DNA of 64,000 bases from Streptomyces sp. NBC_01754 (GTDB taxonomy: Bacteria; Actinomycetota; Actinomycetes; Streptomycetales; Streptomycetaceae), in contig NZ_CP109132.1 in assembly GCF_035918015.1 (NCBI RefSeq), positions 558,001 to 622,000 of the forward strand, given 5' to 3'. The position numbers and the translations under genes are program-made. The first letter of the stretch is position 1; every line of letters starts with the position of its first letter. The notes below the pieces were generated by a model that was given only the letters and a program-made list of their open reading frames with translations, ran no database searches and was not told the origin of the DNA. This document shows positions 1-8,380 of this stretch, one piece after another.

Positions 1-505
1 GTACGGCCTCGCGGGCGGCGGCCACGTTGTCGATGGCGATGTGGTCGTAGGGGGCCTCGTACTCGCGCTCGCCGAGCAGCACCAGGGGCGCCGTCTCGGT
101 GCGGGCCATCAGGTCCTCGGTCTCCAGGTGGATGGGGCTGAGGATGAGGCCGTCGATGACATGGGACCGGAAGCCCTGGCTGACCAGGAGTTCCTTCTCC
201 CGCAGACCGGCGGTGTGGTCGACCAGGACGGTGTAGTCGTGGCGGGCGGCCGCGTCGACGACCTCACCGGCCAGCTCGGCGAAGTACGGGTTGCCGAACT
301 CGGGTACGGCGAGGGCGATGATGCCGGTGCGGCCCTTGCGCAGGTGGCGTGCGGTGAGGTTCGGCCGGTAGCCGAGCTCGTCGATGGCCTGCTGCACCCT
401 GGCCCGCATGGCCGGTGTCACGTGCTGGTAGTTGTTGACCACGTTCGACACGGTCTTGATGGACACGCCCGCCCGTTGCGCAACGTCCTTGAGGCTGACG
501 CCCAC
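1..505 (-). CDS. LacI-family transcriptional regulator (3' end outside window)
   Basis: The N-terminal 168 residues of a LacI/GalR repressor. The helix-turn-helix is at residues 4-25 (LKDVAQRAGVS, then KTVSNVVN), followed by the hinge (ELGYRPNLTARHLRKG) and the start of a periplasmic-binding-like effector domain. The GTG at 505 is chosen because AAGGAG lies 5 nt upstream and the helix-turn-helix begins immediately. It lies 56 nt downstream of the last permease gene of a YtfQRT/YjfF-like importer on the same strand, so it is very probably the operon's own repressor, responding to the imported sugar. The C-terminus runs off the left edge of the window. The effector is not visible. Confidence 0.93.
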   Translation of the reverse strand, partial: MGVSLKDVAQRAGVSIKTVSNVVNNYQHVTPAMRARVQQAIDELGYRPNLTARHLRKGRTGIIALAVPEFGNPYFAELAGEVVDAAARHDYTVLVDHTAGLREKELLVSQGFRSHVIDGLILSPIHLETEDLMARTETAPLVLLGEREYEAPYDHIAIDNVAAAREAV

Positions 506-561
506 GGCACTCCTTGGTTCGGCTTGACTCGGTGGTTCGGTTCGGCACGGCGGCTGCGTCG

Positions 562-1623
562 TCAGGTCGTTCTTCGGCTGCGCGCGAGGTAGCGCTGGGC
601 CACCACGACAACGATAAGGAAACCTCCGCTGACGACCGACTGGTACGAGGAGTTGAGCGAGCCGATCTGGTTGATCAGGTTCTGGATGACGGCCAGCAGC
701 AGGACACCCCAGAGGGTGCCGCTGACCGAGCCGGCGCCGCCGATGAGAAGAGTGCCTCCGATGACGACGGCGGAGATCGCGTCGAGTTCCATGCCCACGC
801 CGATGATGGTGACGCCGGAGGAGAGCCTGGCGGCGTTGAGGGCGCCGGCCAGTCCGGCCAGCAGTCCGCTGAGGGTGTAGACGAGGATCTTCGTGCGGAC
901 GACGGGCAGACCCATCAGGGTGGCCGCGTCGCTGCTGCCGCCGACGGCGAACAGCGTCTGTCCGAACGAGGTGCGTTGCAGGACCAGTCCGCCGGCCCCG
1001 AACAGCACCAGGGCGACGATGATCGGGTAGCCGAATCCCCAGATGCTGCCCTGTCCCAGCTCGCCGAAGGCGGAGTCCTTCGGCACGAGGTAGGTCGTGG
1101 CGCCCTCGTCGGTGAGGGCGAGGAGCAGCCCGCGGGCGCCGAGCAGGGTGGCCAGCGTGATGATGAAGGGGGCCATGTTTCCCCGGGCGATCAGGAGCCC
1201 GTTGAGCAGGCCGATCGCGCCGCACACCGCCAGGGGGACCAGCAGCGCGGCCAGGAAGCCGTACTGCGAGGCCCAGGCGGCGAGTACCCCGCCCAGGGCG
1301 AAGACGGAGCCGACCGAGAGGTCGATGCCGCCGGTGATGATGACCAGGGTCATGCCGAGGGCGACCACGGCGAGGAAGGACGCCTGGATGGTCACACCGC
1401 GGGCGTTGTCGAGCGAGGCGAACGTCGGGTAGATGAAGGAGGCGGCGATCACGACGGTCAGCAGGACCGCCAGCACGCCCTGGCGCTGGAGGAGTTCGGC
1501 GGCGCGCCGCCTGCCGGTGGGGCGGGTGGCGTCGGCGGGGCGCGGCTTCGGTCCGTCCGGCCGTGCGGCCGGTGTGCGCGGGGCCGGGGCCCGGACGGCG
1601 GGGGCGGGTGTGGTTTCGTTCAT
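562..1623 (-). CDS. Sugar ABC transporter permease, RbsC/YjfF type (second permease)
   Basis: A 353-residue membrane permease of the BPD_transp_2 (RbsC/AraH/YjfF) family. A Pro/Ala-rich cytoplasmic N-tail of about 55 residues precedes roughly 8-10 hydrophobic segments. The motif GGIDLSVGS, typical of RbsC-like permeases, lies near residue 100, and IIGVGMELDAISAVVIGG is near residue 270. The start ATG overlaps the preceding permease stop (ATGA at 1620-1623), so the two are translationally coupled. Together they form the heterodimeric membrane channel of a sugar importer; E. coli YtfT/YjfF (galactofuranose) is the closest known arrangement. The actual sugar is inferred only at class level (a monosaccharide). 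Confidence 0.93.
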   Translation of the reverse strand: MNETTPAPAVRAPAPRTPAARPDGPKPRPADATRPTGRRRAAELLQRQGVLAVLLTVVIAASFIYPTFASLDNARGVTIQASFLAVVALGMTLVIITGGIDLSVGSVFALGGVLAAWASQYGFLAALLVPLAVCGAIGLLNGLLIARGNMAPFIITLATLLGARGLLLALTDEGATTYLVPKDSAFGELGQGSIWGFGYPIIVALVLFGAGGLVLQRTSFGQTLFAVGGSSDAATLMGLPVVRTKILVYTLSGLLAGLAGALNAARLSSGVTIIGVGMELDAISAVVIGGTLLIGGAGSVSGTLWGVLLLAVIQNLINQIGSLNSSYQSVVSGGFLIVVVVAQRYLARSRRTT

Positions 1624-2636
1624 CGGGACCGACGCTCCCGGGCGACGTAGACGGCGGCGATGATGATGGCCGCCTGGGCGATCTGTGCGGTGGAGTCGGG
1701 CAGGTCGTGCTTGACGAGCGTGGCGCGCAGCAGCTGCATCAGCAGGGCGCCGGCCACGGTGCCCAGCACCCGGACGGAGCCGCCGTTGAGCGGCGTGCCG
1801 CCCACGACGACGGCGGTGATGGCGGAGAGCTCCATGAGGGTGCCCAGCGAGGACGGGTCGCTCGCGGTGAGCCGTGCGGTGGCGAGGATTCCGGCGAGCG
1901 CGGCGAGGACGCCGCACAGGACGTAGACCCCGATCAGGACGCGTCTGACGGGCAGTCCGGCGAGGGCCGCGGCGGAGCGGTTGCCGCCGACGGCGACGAT
2001 CTGCCGGCCGAACGTGGTGCGCTGGACCAGGAAGGCGACGGCGACGGCGAGCAGTCCGGCGATCCAGACGACCAGCGGGACACCGAGGAAGGAGCCGGTG
2101 CCCAGGGACAGCAGGTCGGGGTTGACGATCTGCTTGAGCTGGCCGTCGGCCACGACCAGGGCCAGTCCGCGGCCGCCGACGAAGAGGGCGAGGGTGGCCA
2201 CGATGGGTTGCAGCCCGACGAGGGAGACCAGGGCTCCGTTGACCGCGCCGACGACCGCACCCGCCAGGAGGGCGACGACCAGGGCGGGGACGAGTCCGTA
2301 TCCGAGGTAGAGCGGGAGGAAGGCGGCGGCGAGCGCCATCGTCGAGCCGACGGACAGGTCCACGCCCTCGGTGCCGATCACCAGGGCCATACCGAGGGCC
2401 ACGATGACGATGGGGGCGACCTGGACGAGCTGGGTGCGGAAGTTGTCGGCGGTCATGAAGTGCTCGGTGAACAGGGCGTTGAAGAGCAGCACCACCGCCA
2501 CGGCCACGTAGACGCCGTACTCCTGGTACCAGGCGGGGTCGCGCAGCCGGGCCCACGGGGAGGCGGGCCTCTCGGGCCGCGCGGGGGCCTCGGGCGGAGC
2601 GGAGCCCTGGGAGGGGGAGACTGCGGCCTGGGTCAT
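1620..2636 (-). CDS. Sugar ABC transporter permease, RbsC/YtfT type (first permease)
   Basis: A 338-residue permease, paralogous to the next gene. After a 50-residue hydrophilic N-terminus come about 8-10 transmembrane segments. The family motif GTEGVDLSVGSTMALAAA lies near residue 105 and a glycine-rich GGTPLNGGSVRVLG stretch near residue 280. The gene starts at an ATG overlapping the ATPase stop (ATGA, 2633-2636) and ends overlapping the next permease, so ATPase-permease-permease is one tightly coupled transcript. Two non-identical permeases match the YtfT/YjfF arrangement rather than the RbsC homodimer. Assignment to the importer class is firm; substrate is not. Confidence 0.93.
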   Translation of the reverse strand: MTQAAVSPSQGSAPPEAPARPERPASPWARLRDPAWYQEYGVYVAVAVVLLFNALFTEHFMTADNFRTQLVQVAPIVIVALGMALVIGTEGVDLSVGSTMALAAAFLPLYLGYGLVPALVVALLAGAVVGAVNGALVSLVGLQPIVATLALFVGGRGLALVVADGQLKQIVNPDLLSLGTGSFLGVPLVVWIAGLLAVAVAFLVQRTTFGRQIVAVGGNRSAAALAGLPVRRVLIGVYVLCGVLAALAGILATARLTASDPSSLGTLMELSAITAVVVGGTPLNGGSVRVLGTVAGALLMQLLRATLVKHDLPDSTAQIAQAAIIIAAVYVARERRSR

Positions 2637-4315
2637 CGGGGGTCCTCCTCAGCGGCCGGGGCCTTGTCCTGCCGCGCGGGCGCGGTGCCGTTTCCCTCGG
2701 CGCGGGCGGCGTCCGGCGGTGGTACACGGTCGTCACCGGGGTCCGGGGCGGGGGCGTGGTCGGCGAGTACTTCCAGCAGCCGGCTCTCGTCCACCTCGTC
2801 ACCCTCCAGTTCGCCCGCGACGGCTCCGCCGCGCAGGACGACGATCCGGTCGGCGCCCTCGATCAGCTCCTCGATGTCGGAGGAGATGAGCAGGACCGCC
2901 AGACCCTCCCGGGCGAGATCGTCGATGAGGCTCTGCACCTCGGCCTTGGCACCGACGTCGATGCCCCGGGTGGGCTCGTCCAGCAGCAGCACCTTGGGTT
3001 CCAGGCAGAGCCAGCGGGCCAGCAGGACCTTCTGCTGGTTGCCGCCGGAGAGTTCGCCGACCTTCTGCTCGGGGCTGGACGCCTTGATCCGCAGGCGCTT
3101 CATGAAGACGTCGACGATCCGGTCCTGCCTGGCCCGTGAGACGACACCGCCGCGCGACAGCCGCGGCATGGCGGCCAGCACGATGTTCTCCCGTACGGAG
3201 AGTCCGGGGACGATCCCCTCGGCCTTGCGGTCCTCGGGCAGCAGGCTGATCCCGGACCGGATGGCGGCGGCCGGGGTGAGGCGTCTCAACCGGACGCCGT
3301 CGACGGTGAGTTCGCCCGAGTCCAGGGCCAGCGCGCCGGACAGTGCCTTGGCTGTCTCGCTGCGTCCCGAGCCGAGGAGGCCGCCGAGGCCGAGCACCTC
3401 TCCCCCGTACAGCGACAGGGACACGTCGTGGAGCTGGTGGCGGCTGGAGAGTGCCGTCGCGGTGAGCACGGGGGTACGGGCCGCCTCGTGGCCCTCGGCC
3501 GCGAAGCTGGTGACGCCGGAGCGGCGGACCTCGGCCAGGTCGCGGCCGAGCATCATCGACACGAGCCGCATCCGGTCGAGGCCGGCCAGGTCGCCGGTGT
3601 GGATGTGCCGCCCGTCGCGGAGCACGGTGACGCGTTCGCAGACGCGGTAGAGCTCGTCCATGCGGTGGCTGACGTAGAGCACGGCGATGCCCTGGCCGCG
3701 CAGGTTATCGATGACCCGGAACAGGGTCTCCACCTCGCGCGGTTCCAGCGACGAGGTGGGTTCGTCCATGATGACGACCTGGGCGTTGACCGAGACGGCA
3801 CGGGCCAGGGCGACCATCTGCTGGGTGCCGACCCCGAGGGTGTGCAGCGGGCGGCGCGGGTCCACGCGTACGCCGAAGCCGTCGAGCAGTTCGGTCGCCT
3901 CCCGGTGCATCCGGGTGAAGTCGATGAGGCCGAGGCGGTTCCTTGGCTCCCGCCCCAGGAAGATGTTCCGCGCCGCGCTCATCAGCGGGACGAGGTTGAC
4001 CTCCTGGTAGATGGTGGAGATCCCGGACTGCTGGGCCTCGAACGGCCGGGCGAACCGGACCGGTTCGCCCGACATCCGCAGCTCTCCCCCGTCGGGCCGG
4101 TACACACCGGTGAGCACCTTGATGAGGGTGGACTTGCCCGCACCGTTCTCGCCGACCAGCGCATGGGTCTCACCCGGGCGCAGGGAGAAGGAGACGTCGT
4201 CGAGGGCGACGACACCGGGGAACCGTTTGCTCACCGAACGGGCTTCGAGCACGGCGCGGTGCTTCGGCCCGGGGGCCGCCTCCGCGGCCTGACGTACTGC
4301 TTCGGGTGGTGCCAT
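2633..4315 (-). CDS. Sugar ABC transporter ATP-binding protein (tandem ATPase, YtfR/RbsA/MglA type)
   Basis: A 560-residue double ABC ATPase that powers the importer from the cytoplasmic face. The first nucleotide-binding domain has Walker A GENGAGKST at residues 55-63 and a Walker B with DEPTSSLEP. The second has the degenerate Walker A typical of this subfamily (GLLGSGRSE), a clear signature LSGGNQQKVLLARWL and Walker B LLLDEPTRGIDVG. This one-degenerate-domain layout is characteristic of RbsA/MglA/YtfR. A low-complexity acidic/Pro/Ala tail of about 45 residues follows the second domain. It sits 114 nt after the binding-protein gene, a gap that holds a hairpin, and overlaps the first permease. 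Confidence 0.95.
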   Translation of the reverse strand: MAPPEAVRQAAEAAPGPKHRAVLEARSVSKRFPGVVALDDVSFSLRPGETHALVGENGAGKSTLIKVLTGVYRPDGGELRMSGEPVRFARPFEAQQSGISTIYQEVNLVPLMSAARNIFLGREPRNRLGLIDFTRMHREATELLDGFGVRVDPRRPLHTLGVGTQQMVALARAVSVNAQVVIMDEPTSSLEPREVETLFRVIDNLRGQGIAVLYVSHRMDELYRVCERVTVLRDGRHIHTGDLAGLDRMRLVSMMLGRDLAEVRRSGVTSFAAEGHEAARTPVLTATALSSRHQLHDVSLSLYGGEVLGLGGLLGSGRSETAKALSGALALDSGELTVDGVRLRRLTPAAAIRSGISLLPEDRKAEGIVPGLSVRENIVLAAMPRLSRGGVVSRARQDRIVDVFMKRLRIKASSPEQKVGELSGGNQQKVLLARWLCLEPKVLLLDEPTRGIDVGAKAEVQSLIDDLAREGLAVLLISSDIEELIEGADRIVVLRGGAVAGELEGDEVDESRLLEVLADHAPAPDPGDDRVPPPDAARAEGNGTAPARQDKAPAAEEDPR

Positions 4316-4369
4316 GAGTGGTCTCGGCCTTCCGCTGTTCCACTGTTCGAGGGGGCGGGCGGCCCGGGA

Positions 4370-4403
4370 GCCGCCGTGGGGCCGGTGCGGGCGCCACGGC
4401 GGC
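4370..4403 (-). terminator. Intercistronic hairpin between binding protein and ATPase genes
   Basis: A perfect 10-bp inverted repeat (GCCGCCGTGG / CCACGGCGGC) with a 14-nt loop sits between the binding-protein stop (4430) and the ATPase start (4315). Such structures often act as a leaky terminator or 3' exonuclease barrier that gives more binding protein than ATPase. There is no T-tract, as is normal in this GC-rich genome. Confidence 0.5.
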
Positions 4404-4429
4404 CGGGGCCGTCGGTGGGTCGGGACGGG

Positions 4430-5515
4430 TCAGAAGGCCCCGCCGAGCGACTCCTTGGCGTTGGTGTCGTCGTAGGCGCGGTCGGTGATGATGACGTTCT
4501 CGGGGATCTCCTCACCGGCGTAGAACTTCTGCGCGGTGGCGAAGGCCAGCGGGCCGAAGCGCGGGTTGGACTCGATCACCGCGTTGTACTCGCCGTTGAC
4601 CAGGGCCTGGACCGCGTTGCGGGTGCCGTCGACCGAGACGATCTTGACGTCCTTGCCGGGCTTCTTGCCGGCGGCCCTGATCGCGGTGACGGCGCCGAGG
4701 CCCATCTCGTCGTTCTCCGCGTAGACGGCGGTGATGTCGGGCTTGGACTGGATGAGCTGCTCCATGACCTGCTGGCCCTTGTCGCGGGCGAACTCCCCGG
4801 TCTGCTGGGCGACGATCTCGATGCCGGGGGCCTCGGCCTTGATCTGGTCGACGAAGCCCTTCGTACGGTCGGTGGTGACGTTGTTGCCGGAGGAGCCGAG
4901 GAGGATGGCCACCTTGGCCTTGCCGTCCGTCGCCTTGATCATCGCGTCGGCGGCCCGCTTGCCCTGCTCGACGAAGTCGGAACCGAGGAACGCCACGTAG
5001 TCCTTGCAGGCCGTGGAGTTGACCTTGCGGTCGATGGTCAGGACGGGGACCTTCTTGGCCGCGGCCGCCTTCAGCGCCGGCTCCAGGCCGTCGGAGTTGA
5101 GCGGCGCGATGATCAGGAACTGGGCGCCCTGCGACAGCATGTCCTGGATGTCGCTGATCTGCTTGGACAGCTGCGACTGGGCGTTGGTGGTGAGCAGCTT
5201 CTTGACGCCGATCTTCTTCGCCTCGTCCTTGATGGACTGGGTTTCGGCGATGCGGAACGGGTTGGCCTCCTTCTCCGACTGGGAGAAGCCGACGACCGCG
5301 TTCTTCAGGTCCAGCTTCGGCGCCCCGTAGGTCGTCAGCGAACAGCCGGAGCCGGAGCTGGACTCGGGGGTCTCGGCCGCCTGGGCCTGCTGGCTGCTGT
5401 CACCGCCGGCGTTGTCCGACGTCTCCGACTTGGAGCAGCCGGAAGCGGCCAGCGTGGCGGTGGCGGCGAGCAGGCAGGCCGCGGCGAGGGTACGGGATCG
5501 ACGCTGGGTCATCAT
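4430..5515 (-). CDS. Sugar ABC transporter substrate-binding lipoprotein, YtfQ-like
   Basis: A 361-residue extracellular lipoprotein. The signal peptide ends in a lipobox LAASGC with the lipidated Cys at residue 27, followed by a Ser/Gly/Asp/Gln-rich linker. The mature part is a Peripla_BP_4 (ribose/galactose-binding) fold: VGFSQSEKEANPFR, ISDIQDMLSQGAQFLIIAP, TIDRKV, FARDKGQQVMEQL, YAENDEMGLGAV and VSVDGTRNAVQAL align with E. coli YtfQ. Two adjacent ATGs (5515, 5512) are possible; AAGGAG lies about 8-11 nt upstream. It is the first gene of the importer and is preceded by a promoter with an overlapping palindrome, so control by the LacI protein at the end of the operon is likely. Known YtfQ binds galactofuranose; ligand here is unproven. 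Confidence 0.95.
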   Translation of the reverse strand: MMTQRRSRTLAAACLLAATATLAASGCSKSETSDNAGGDSSQQAQAAETPESSSGSGCSLTTYGAPKLDLKNAVVGFSQSEKEANPFRIAETQSIKDEAKKIGVKKLLTTNAQSQLSKQISDIQDMLSQGAQFLIIAPLNSDGLEPALKAAAAKKVPVLTIDRKVNSTACKDYVAFLGSDFVEQGKRAADAMIKATDGKAKVAILLGSSGNNVTTDRTKGFVDQIKAEAPGIEIVAQQTGEFARDKGQQVMEQLIQSKPDITAVYAENDEMGLGAVTAIRAAGKKPGKDVKIVSVDGTRNAVQALVNGEYNAVIESNPRFGPLAFATAQKFYAGEEIPENVIITDRAYDDTNAKESLGGAF

Positions 5516-5687
5516 GCGCGGGACGCTCCTTGGCGGGATGACGGCACGCCGTTCGGCGTGCGGTCGGGCATGGCTGGACGGTGCATCGGCCGCTCTGCGG
5601 CAGATGGCGCTGCACCCCTCACGACCCCGTCGTGAGCTGGGCGAACGGCGGTCATAAGGGCCTGTGCGGCCTCTCGGCGACTCGGTT

Positions 5688-5699
5688 TACAACGTTATA
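5688..5699. promoter_or_regulatory. LacI-type operator overlapping the -10 element
   Basis: TACAACGTTATA is a near-perfect palindrome centred on AACGTT, with one mismatched pair. LacI/GalR sites characteristically have a central CG dyad. Its position on the predicted -10 element fits repression by steric block. Confidence 0.5.
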
Positions 5700-5723
5700 T
5701 AGGCGGGTCGGCACGGGCGGCAA
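5694..5723 (-). promoter_or_regulatory. Probable promoter of the YtfQ-like importer operon
   Basis: On the minus strand TTGCCG (5723-5718) and TATAAC (5699-5694) are separated by 18 nt, a reasonable vegetative promoter about 180 nt upstream of the binding-protein start. The -10 element lies inside a LacI-type palindrome. Confidence 0.5.
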
Positions 5724-5736
5724 GAGGGCCGTCGTC

Positions 5737-5751
5737 ACGTTTCCGAAACGT
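5737..5751. promoter_or_regulatory. Second operator-like inverted repeat upstream of the -35 element
   Basis: ACGTTTC-C-GAAACGT is a perfect 7-1-7 inverted repeat, 13 bp upstream of the -35 hexamer and about 50 bp from the AACGTT palindrome. It could be an auxiliary site of the same regulator or of a global one. The exact symmetry in a noncoding region makes chance unlikely. Confidence 0.45.
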
Positions 5752-5990
5752 CTCCTTCCGGACCGCCCCTCACATGCGGAGGAATCGCGTACCGGTCGGC
5801 GCGCCCCCGTGGAGGCTCCGGCGGGGTGCGGCTGCGCGGTGCCCGGCGGCTGCCTGGCAACCCCGTCCACGCCACCTCGGCTCCGGGGCGGGGCTCGCCA
5901 CCCCGGGCACCGTTCACAGCCGGGCACCGCCCACGGCCGGGCACTGTTCACGGATGACACCGTCTGGCACCGGGTACCCCGGGGCAGCGT

Positions 5991-6038
5991 CCGGAGCCCG
6001 GCGGCGACCGCGGGCGAACGGTCGCCGCCGGGCTCCGG
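5991..6038 (-). terminator. Strong intrinsic-terminator-like hairpin after the dioxygenase gene
   Basis: A perfect 20-bp stem (5991-6010 with 6019-6038) with an 8-nt loop begins 17 nt past the stop of the dioxygenase gene. It insulates that gene from the importer operon, which is on the same strand. No U-tract follows, typical for Streptomyces. Confidence 0.75.
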
Positions 6039-6054
6039 CCTGCCGGACGCGCTG

Positions 6055-6894
6055 TCAGGCGTCGCCCATGACCAGGCCTTCGATCGTGTGCTTCTGGACG
6101 ATGGGGACCAGCTCCTCCACCACGGGGCAGCGCAGATGTGCCCGGACCCGGTCGGGCAGCGCCTCCCAGTACGCACGGGTCACGGCCATGTCGTGGTGCC
6201 CGTCGTTGCCGGCACCCGGGGCGTCCACGCCCAGCACCAGCACCGGCCGGGGGTCGGGCGAGTGGTTGGCGGTCCCCCGGTGGATCGTCAGTGCCGAGCG
6301 GGCCGAGATGTCTCCGCGCCTCGGGTACTTCCGCTCCGCGAGCTCGGTGTAGCGCGGGTAGTCCGCACGGGGCGGGAACATCCCGTGGCCGAAGCGGGCG
6401 TCGTCGTCCCACTGGGTACCGGGGGCGATCTCGAACGGCCCCATGTCCTCGCGGGTGTCCACGGCGGTGAGGTTGAAGGCGAGGGAGGTCAGCCGGCGTT
6501 CGTGGCGGGTGGCGTCCGGCATGGGGAAGTCCCGGTGCCAGGGCTGGTTCACGGCTCCGGCCAGCGGTATGTCGAAGCCCAGCTCGACGATGCGGTAGTC
6601 GGGCCCCAGGACGGCCTCGCACACCGCGTCCACCCAGGGGTGGCCGACGAGTTCCACGAAGCCGCGCAGTTGCTCGGGGTGGATCTCCACGTAGTAGCGG
6701 TGCGGGCCGCGGCCGACCGCGCCGCCCTCCCGGCCGCGCGCCTCGGCGAAGGCCTTGTCGATGTCCTCCCGCATCAGGTCGGCCCACGCGGGGGTGAACG
6801 CGCCGCGGCACGCGGTGATACCGGCCGTGTGGAGGTCCCGCACGGCTGTGGCGAGGGACGCCGCGGGGACGGGGGCGGTCACTGGTTCGTACAT
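6055..6894 (-). CDS. Phytanoyl-CoA dioxygenase (PhyH) family Fe(II)/2-oxoglutarate oxygenase
   Basis: A 279-residue PhyH-type oxygenase. The iron-binding facial triad is visible as HRD (H120, D122) and a distal His in NHSPDPR (H211), with R216 positioned to bind 2-oxoglutarate. Such enzymes hydroxylate small molecules using O2 and 2-oxoglutarate; the substrate cannot be read from sequence. The ATG at 6894 is preferred over an upstream GTG at 6921 because GGAAGG lies 9 nt before it. The gene is divergent from a LacI repressor gene with a perfect palindrome between them, so expression is probably induced by a carbohydrate-like effector. A 20-bp hairpin closes the transcript. Confidence 0.88.
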   Translation of the reverse strand: MYEPVTAPVPAASLATAVRDLHTAGITACRGAFTPAWADLMREDIDKAFAEARGREGGAVGRGPHRYYVEIHPEQLRGFVELVGHPWVDAVCEAVLGPDYRIVELGFDIPLAGAVNQPWHRDFPMPDATRHERRLTSLAFNLTAVDTREDMGPFEIAPGTQWDDDARFGHGMFPPRADYPRYTELAERKYPRRGDISARSALTIHRGTANHSPDPRPVLVLGVDAPGAGNDGHHDMAVTRAYWEALPDRVRAHLRCPVVEELVPIVQKHTIEGLVMGDA

Positions 6895-6982
6895 GGGGAG
6901 GGTCCTTCCATGGTCGGACACGGGGACGGACAGACGGCGGACGAGGGCGTGTCCACCTCGTCACCGTGGCTGCGCAGCCCAT

Positions 6983-6998
6983 ATTGCAACGTTGCAAT
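6983..6998. promoter_or_regulatory. Perfect 16-bp LacI-type operator between dioxygenase and lacI genes
   Basis: ATTGCAACGTTGCAAT is a perfect 16-bp palindrome with the central CG dyad typical of LacI/GalR operators. It lies 88 bp upstream of the dioxygenase start and 147 bp upstream of the divergent LacI start. One operator could control both genes. Confidence 0.75.
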
Positions 6999-7144
6999 CA
7001 ACGTGGCAAGAGGCAGCGCGTCGCTTCTCGCGCCAAGGCTGTTACCGTGCACTGCGAACAACGGCGCGGTCCGTCGCCTCCGGGGGTCCGCGGCCCGGTC
7101 CGCCGGACGCCCCTGAGGCCGAGAGGGACAGGAGCACACCCGTC

Positions 7145-8164
7145 GTGGCTGCGAGACTCAAGGACGTCGCCGCGCTGGCCGGTGTCTCGGTGCGGACCGT
7201 CTCCAACGTCGTGAGCAACACCGCGACCGTCGCCCCGGCGACACGGTCCCGGGTCATGGCGGCGGTGGAGGAGCTGGGCTACCGCCCCAATCTCGCCGCC
7301 CGCAACCTGCGGCAGGGACGCACCGGGCTCATCGGCGTGGTCGTGCCCGAGATCCACTCCCCGTACTTCGGCGCACTGGCCGGTCACCTCATCGACGCCG
7401 CGCAGGAGCGCGGCTGGACGGTGCTCCTGGAGCGGACCGGGGGGCGGGCGGAGCTGGAGCGGCGCCTGCTGGACGGCTCCGAGGGCCGGCGGGTCGACGG
7501 AATGATCGTCAGCCCGTGGTCGACCTCTCCGGCCGAACTGGCGTCGCTCGCGGGCGGCTTGCCGCTGGTGGTCCTCGGCGAACTGGAGCCGCACGGAGCG
7601 ATCGACCATGTCGCCCTGGACAATGTGGCGGCCGCCCGGTCCGCCGCCCTTCACCTGGCCGCGCCGGGGCGCCGGCGGATCGCCGTGGTCGGCCTCCAGT
7701 CCGGGCTGGGGCGCGGGACCGCGGAGTTGCGCACCGAGGGCTTCCGGCAGGGGCTCGCCGAGGCCGGACTGGCCCCGGTGGCGGAGGTGGAGGTGGCCGA
7801 TCTGCACCGGGCGGAGGGCGCCAGGGCGATGCGTGAACTGCTGTCGCTGCCCGGGCGACCCGACGCGGTGTTCTGCTTCAGCGACGAACTCGCCCTGGGG
7901 GCGCTTCGGGTGGCCGCCGAGCAGGGGGTACGGGTGCCGGAGGACCTGGCGCTGATGGGGTTCGACGACATCGAGGACGGGCGGTTCAGCGCTCCCTCCC
8001 TCAGTACCGTCGCCCCGGACCGGGAGCAGATCGCCGAGCGGGCGGTGCAGTGTCTGGCCGAGCGTGTCCTCGGCCGGCTCGACACGCTGCCCGGCCGCCG
8101 GATCGTCGTACCGCACCGCCTGCTGGTGCGGGAGAGCACCGGTGCGGAGGTCACCCCGGTATGA
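7145..8164 (+). CDS. LacI-family transcriptional regulator
   Basis: A complete 339-residue LacI/GalR repressor. The helix-turn-helix is at residues 4-25 (LKDVAALAGVS, RTVSNVVSN), then the hinge ELGYRPNLAARNLRQG, then a Peripla_BP_3 effector domain that ends with the usual IVVPHRLLVRES strand. The GTG at 7145 follows GACAGGAG by 10 nt. The DNA-binding head resembles the LacI at the left edge of the window, so the two may be paralogues recognising related AACGTT-centred sites. The divergent dioxygenase gene and the shared palindrome make that gene the likely target. Effector unknown. Confidence 0.93.
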   Translation: MAARLKDVAALAGVSVRTVSNVVSNTATVAPATRSRVMAAVEELGYRPNLAARNLRQGRTGLIGVVVPEIHSPYFGALAGHLIDAAQERGWTVLLERTGGRAELERRLLDGSEGRRVDGMIVSPWSTSPAELASLAGGLPLVVLGELEPHGAIDHVALDNVAAARSAALHLAAPGRRRIAVVGLQSGLGRGTAELRTEGFRQGLAEAGLAPVAEVEVADLHRAEGARAMRELLSLPGRPDAVFCFSDELALGALRVAAEQGVRVPEDLALMGFDDIEDGRFSAPSLSTVAPDREQIAERAVQCLAERVLGRLDTLPGRRIVVPHRLLVRESTGAEVTPV

Positions 8165-8207
8165 CGGGGGCGCGGTGCCGGTGCGGGTGTACGGGTCAGG
8201 GTTCGGC

Positions 8208-8236
8208 ATCGGGATCGGGATCGGGATCGGGATCGG
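8208..8236. repeat. Hexanucleotide tandem repeat (ATCGGG)
   Basis: Four exact copies of ATCGGG plus a partial fifth, in the noncoding gap after the LacI gene. Possibly a slippage-prone tract; no function is apparent. Confidence 0.8.
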
Positions 8237-8380
8237 CAGGAGCAGATCGTCCTGAGCGCCGTATCGGGTAGTTCGTCGCGATCACTCTTCGCAGCCCGAT
8301 ACCGTGAAAGGTGGTGGTCGTGCACACACCGCGCTCATAAGATGCGCAGGACCTGGGGCCCACCACCTGCGAGGGACACG

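Noticed and set aside
562..2802. Long minus-strand frame that would extend the second permease by nearly 400 residues upstream
   Set aside because: The extension overlaps the first permease gene in another frame and is Arg/Pro/Gly-rich; the permease has a good ATG at 1623 overlapping the previous stop.
5952..5980. Sigma-B-like match GGAT-N16-GGGTAC on the plus strand
   Set aside because: There is no gene downstream on the plus strand; it runs into the end of the minus-strand dioxygenase gene. Probably chance.
8208..8236. Short tandem repeat considered as a CRISPR remnant
   Set aside because: The units are contiguous hexamers without spacers; simple slippage repeat.
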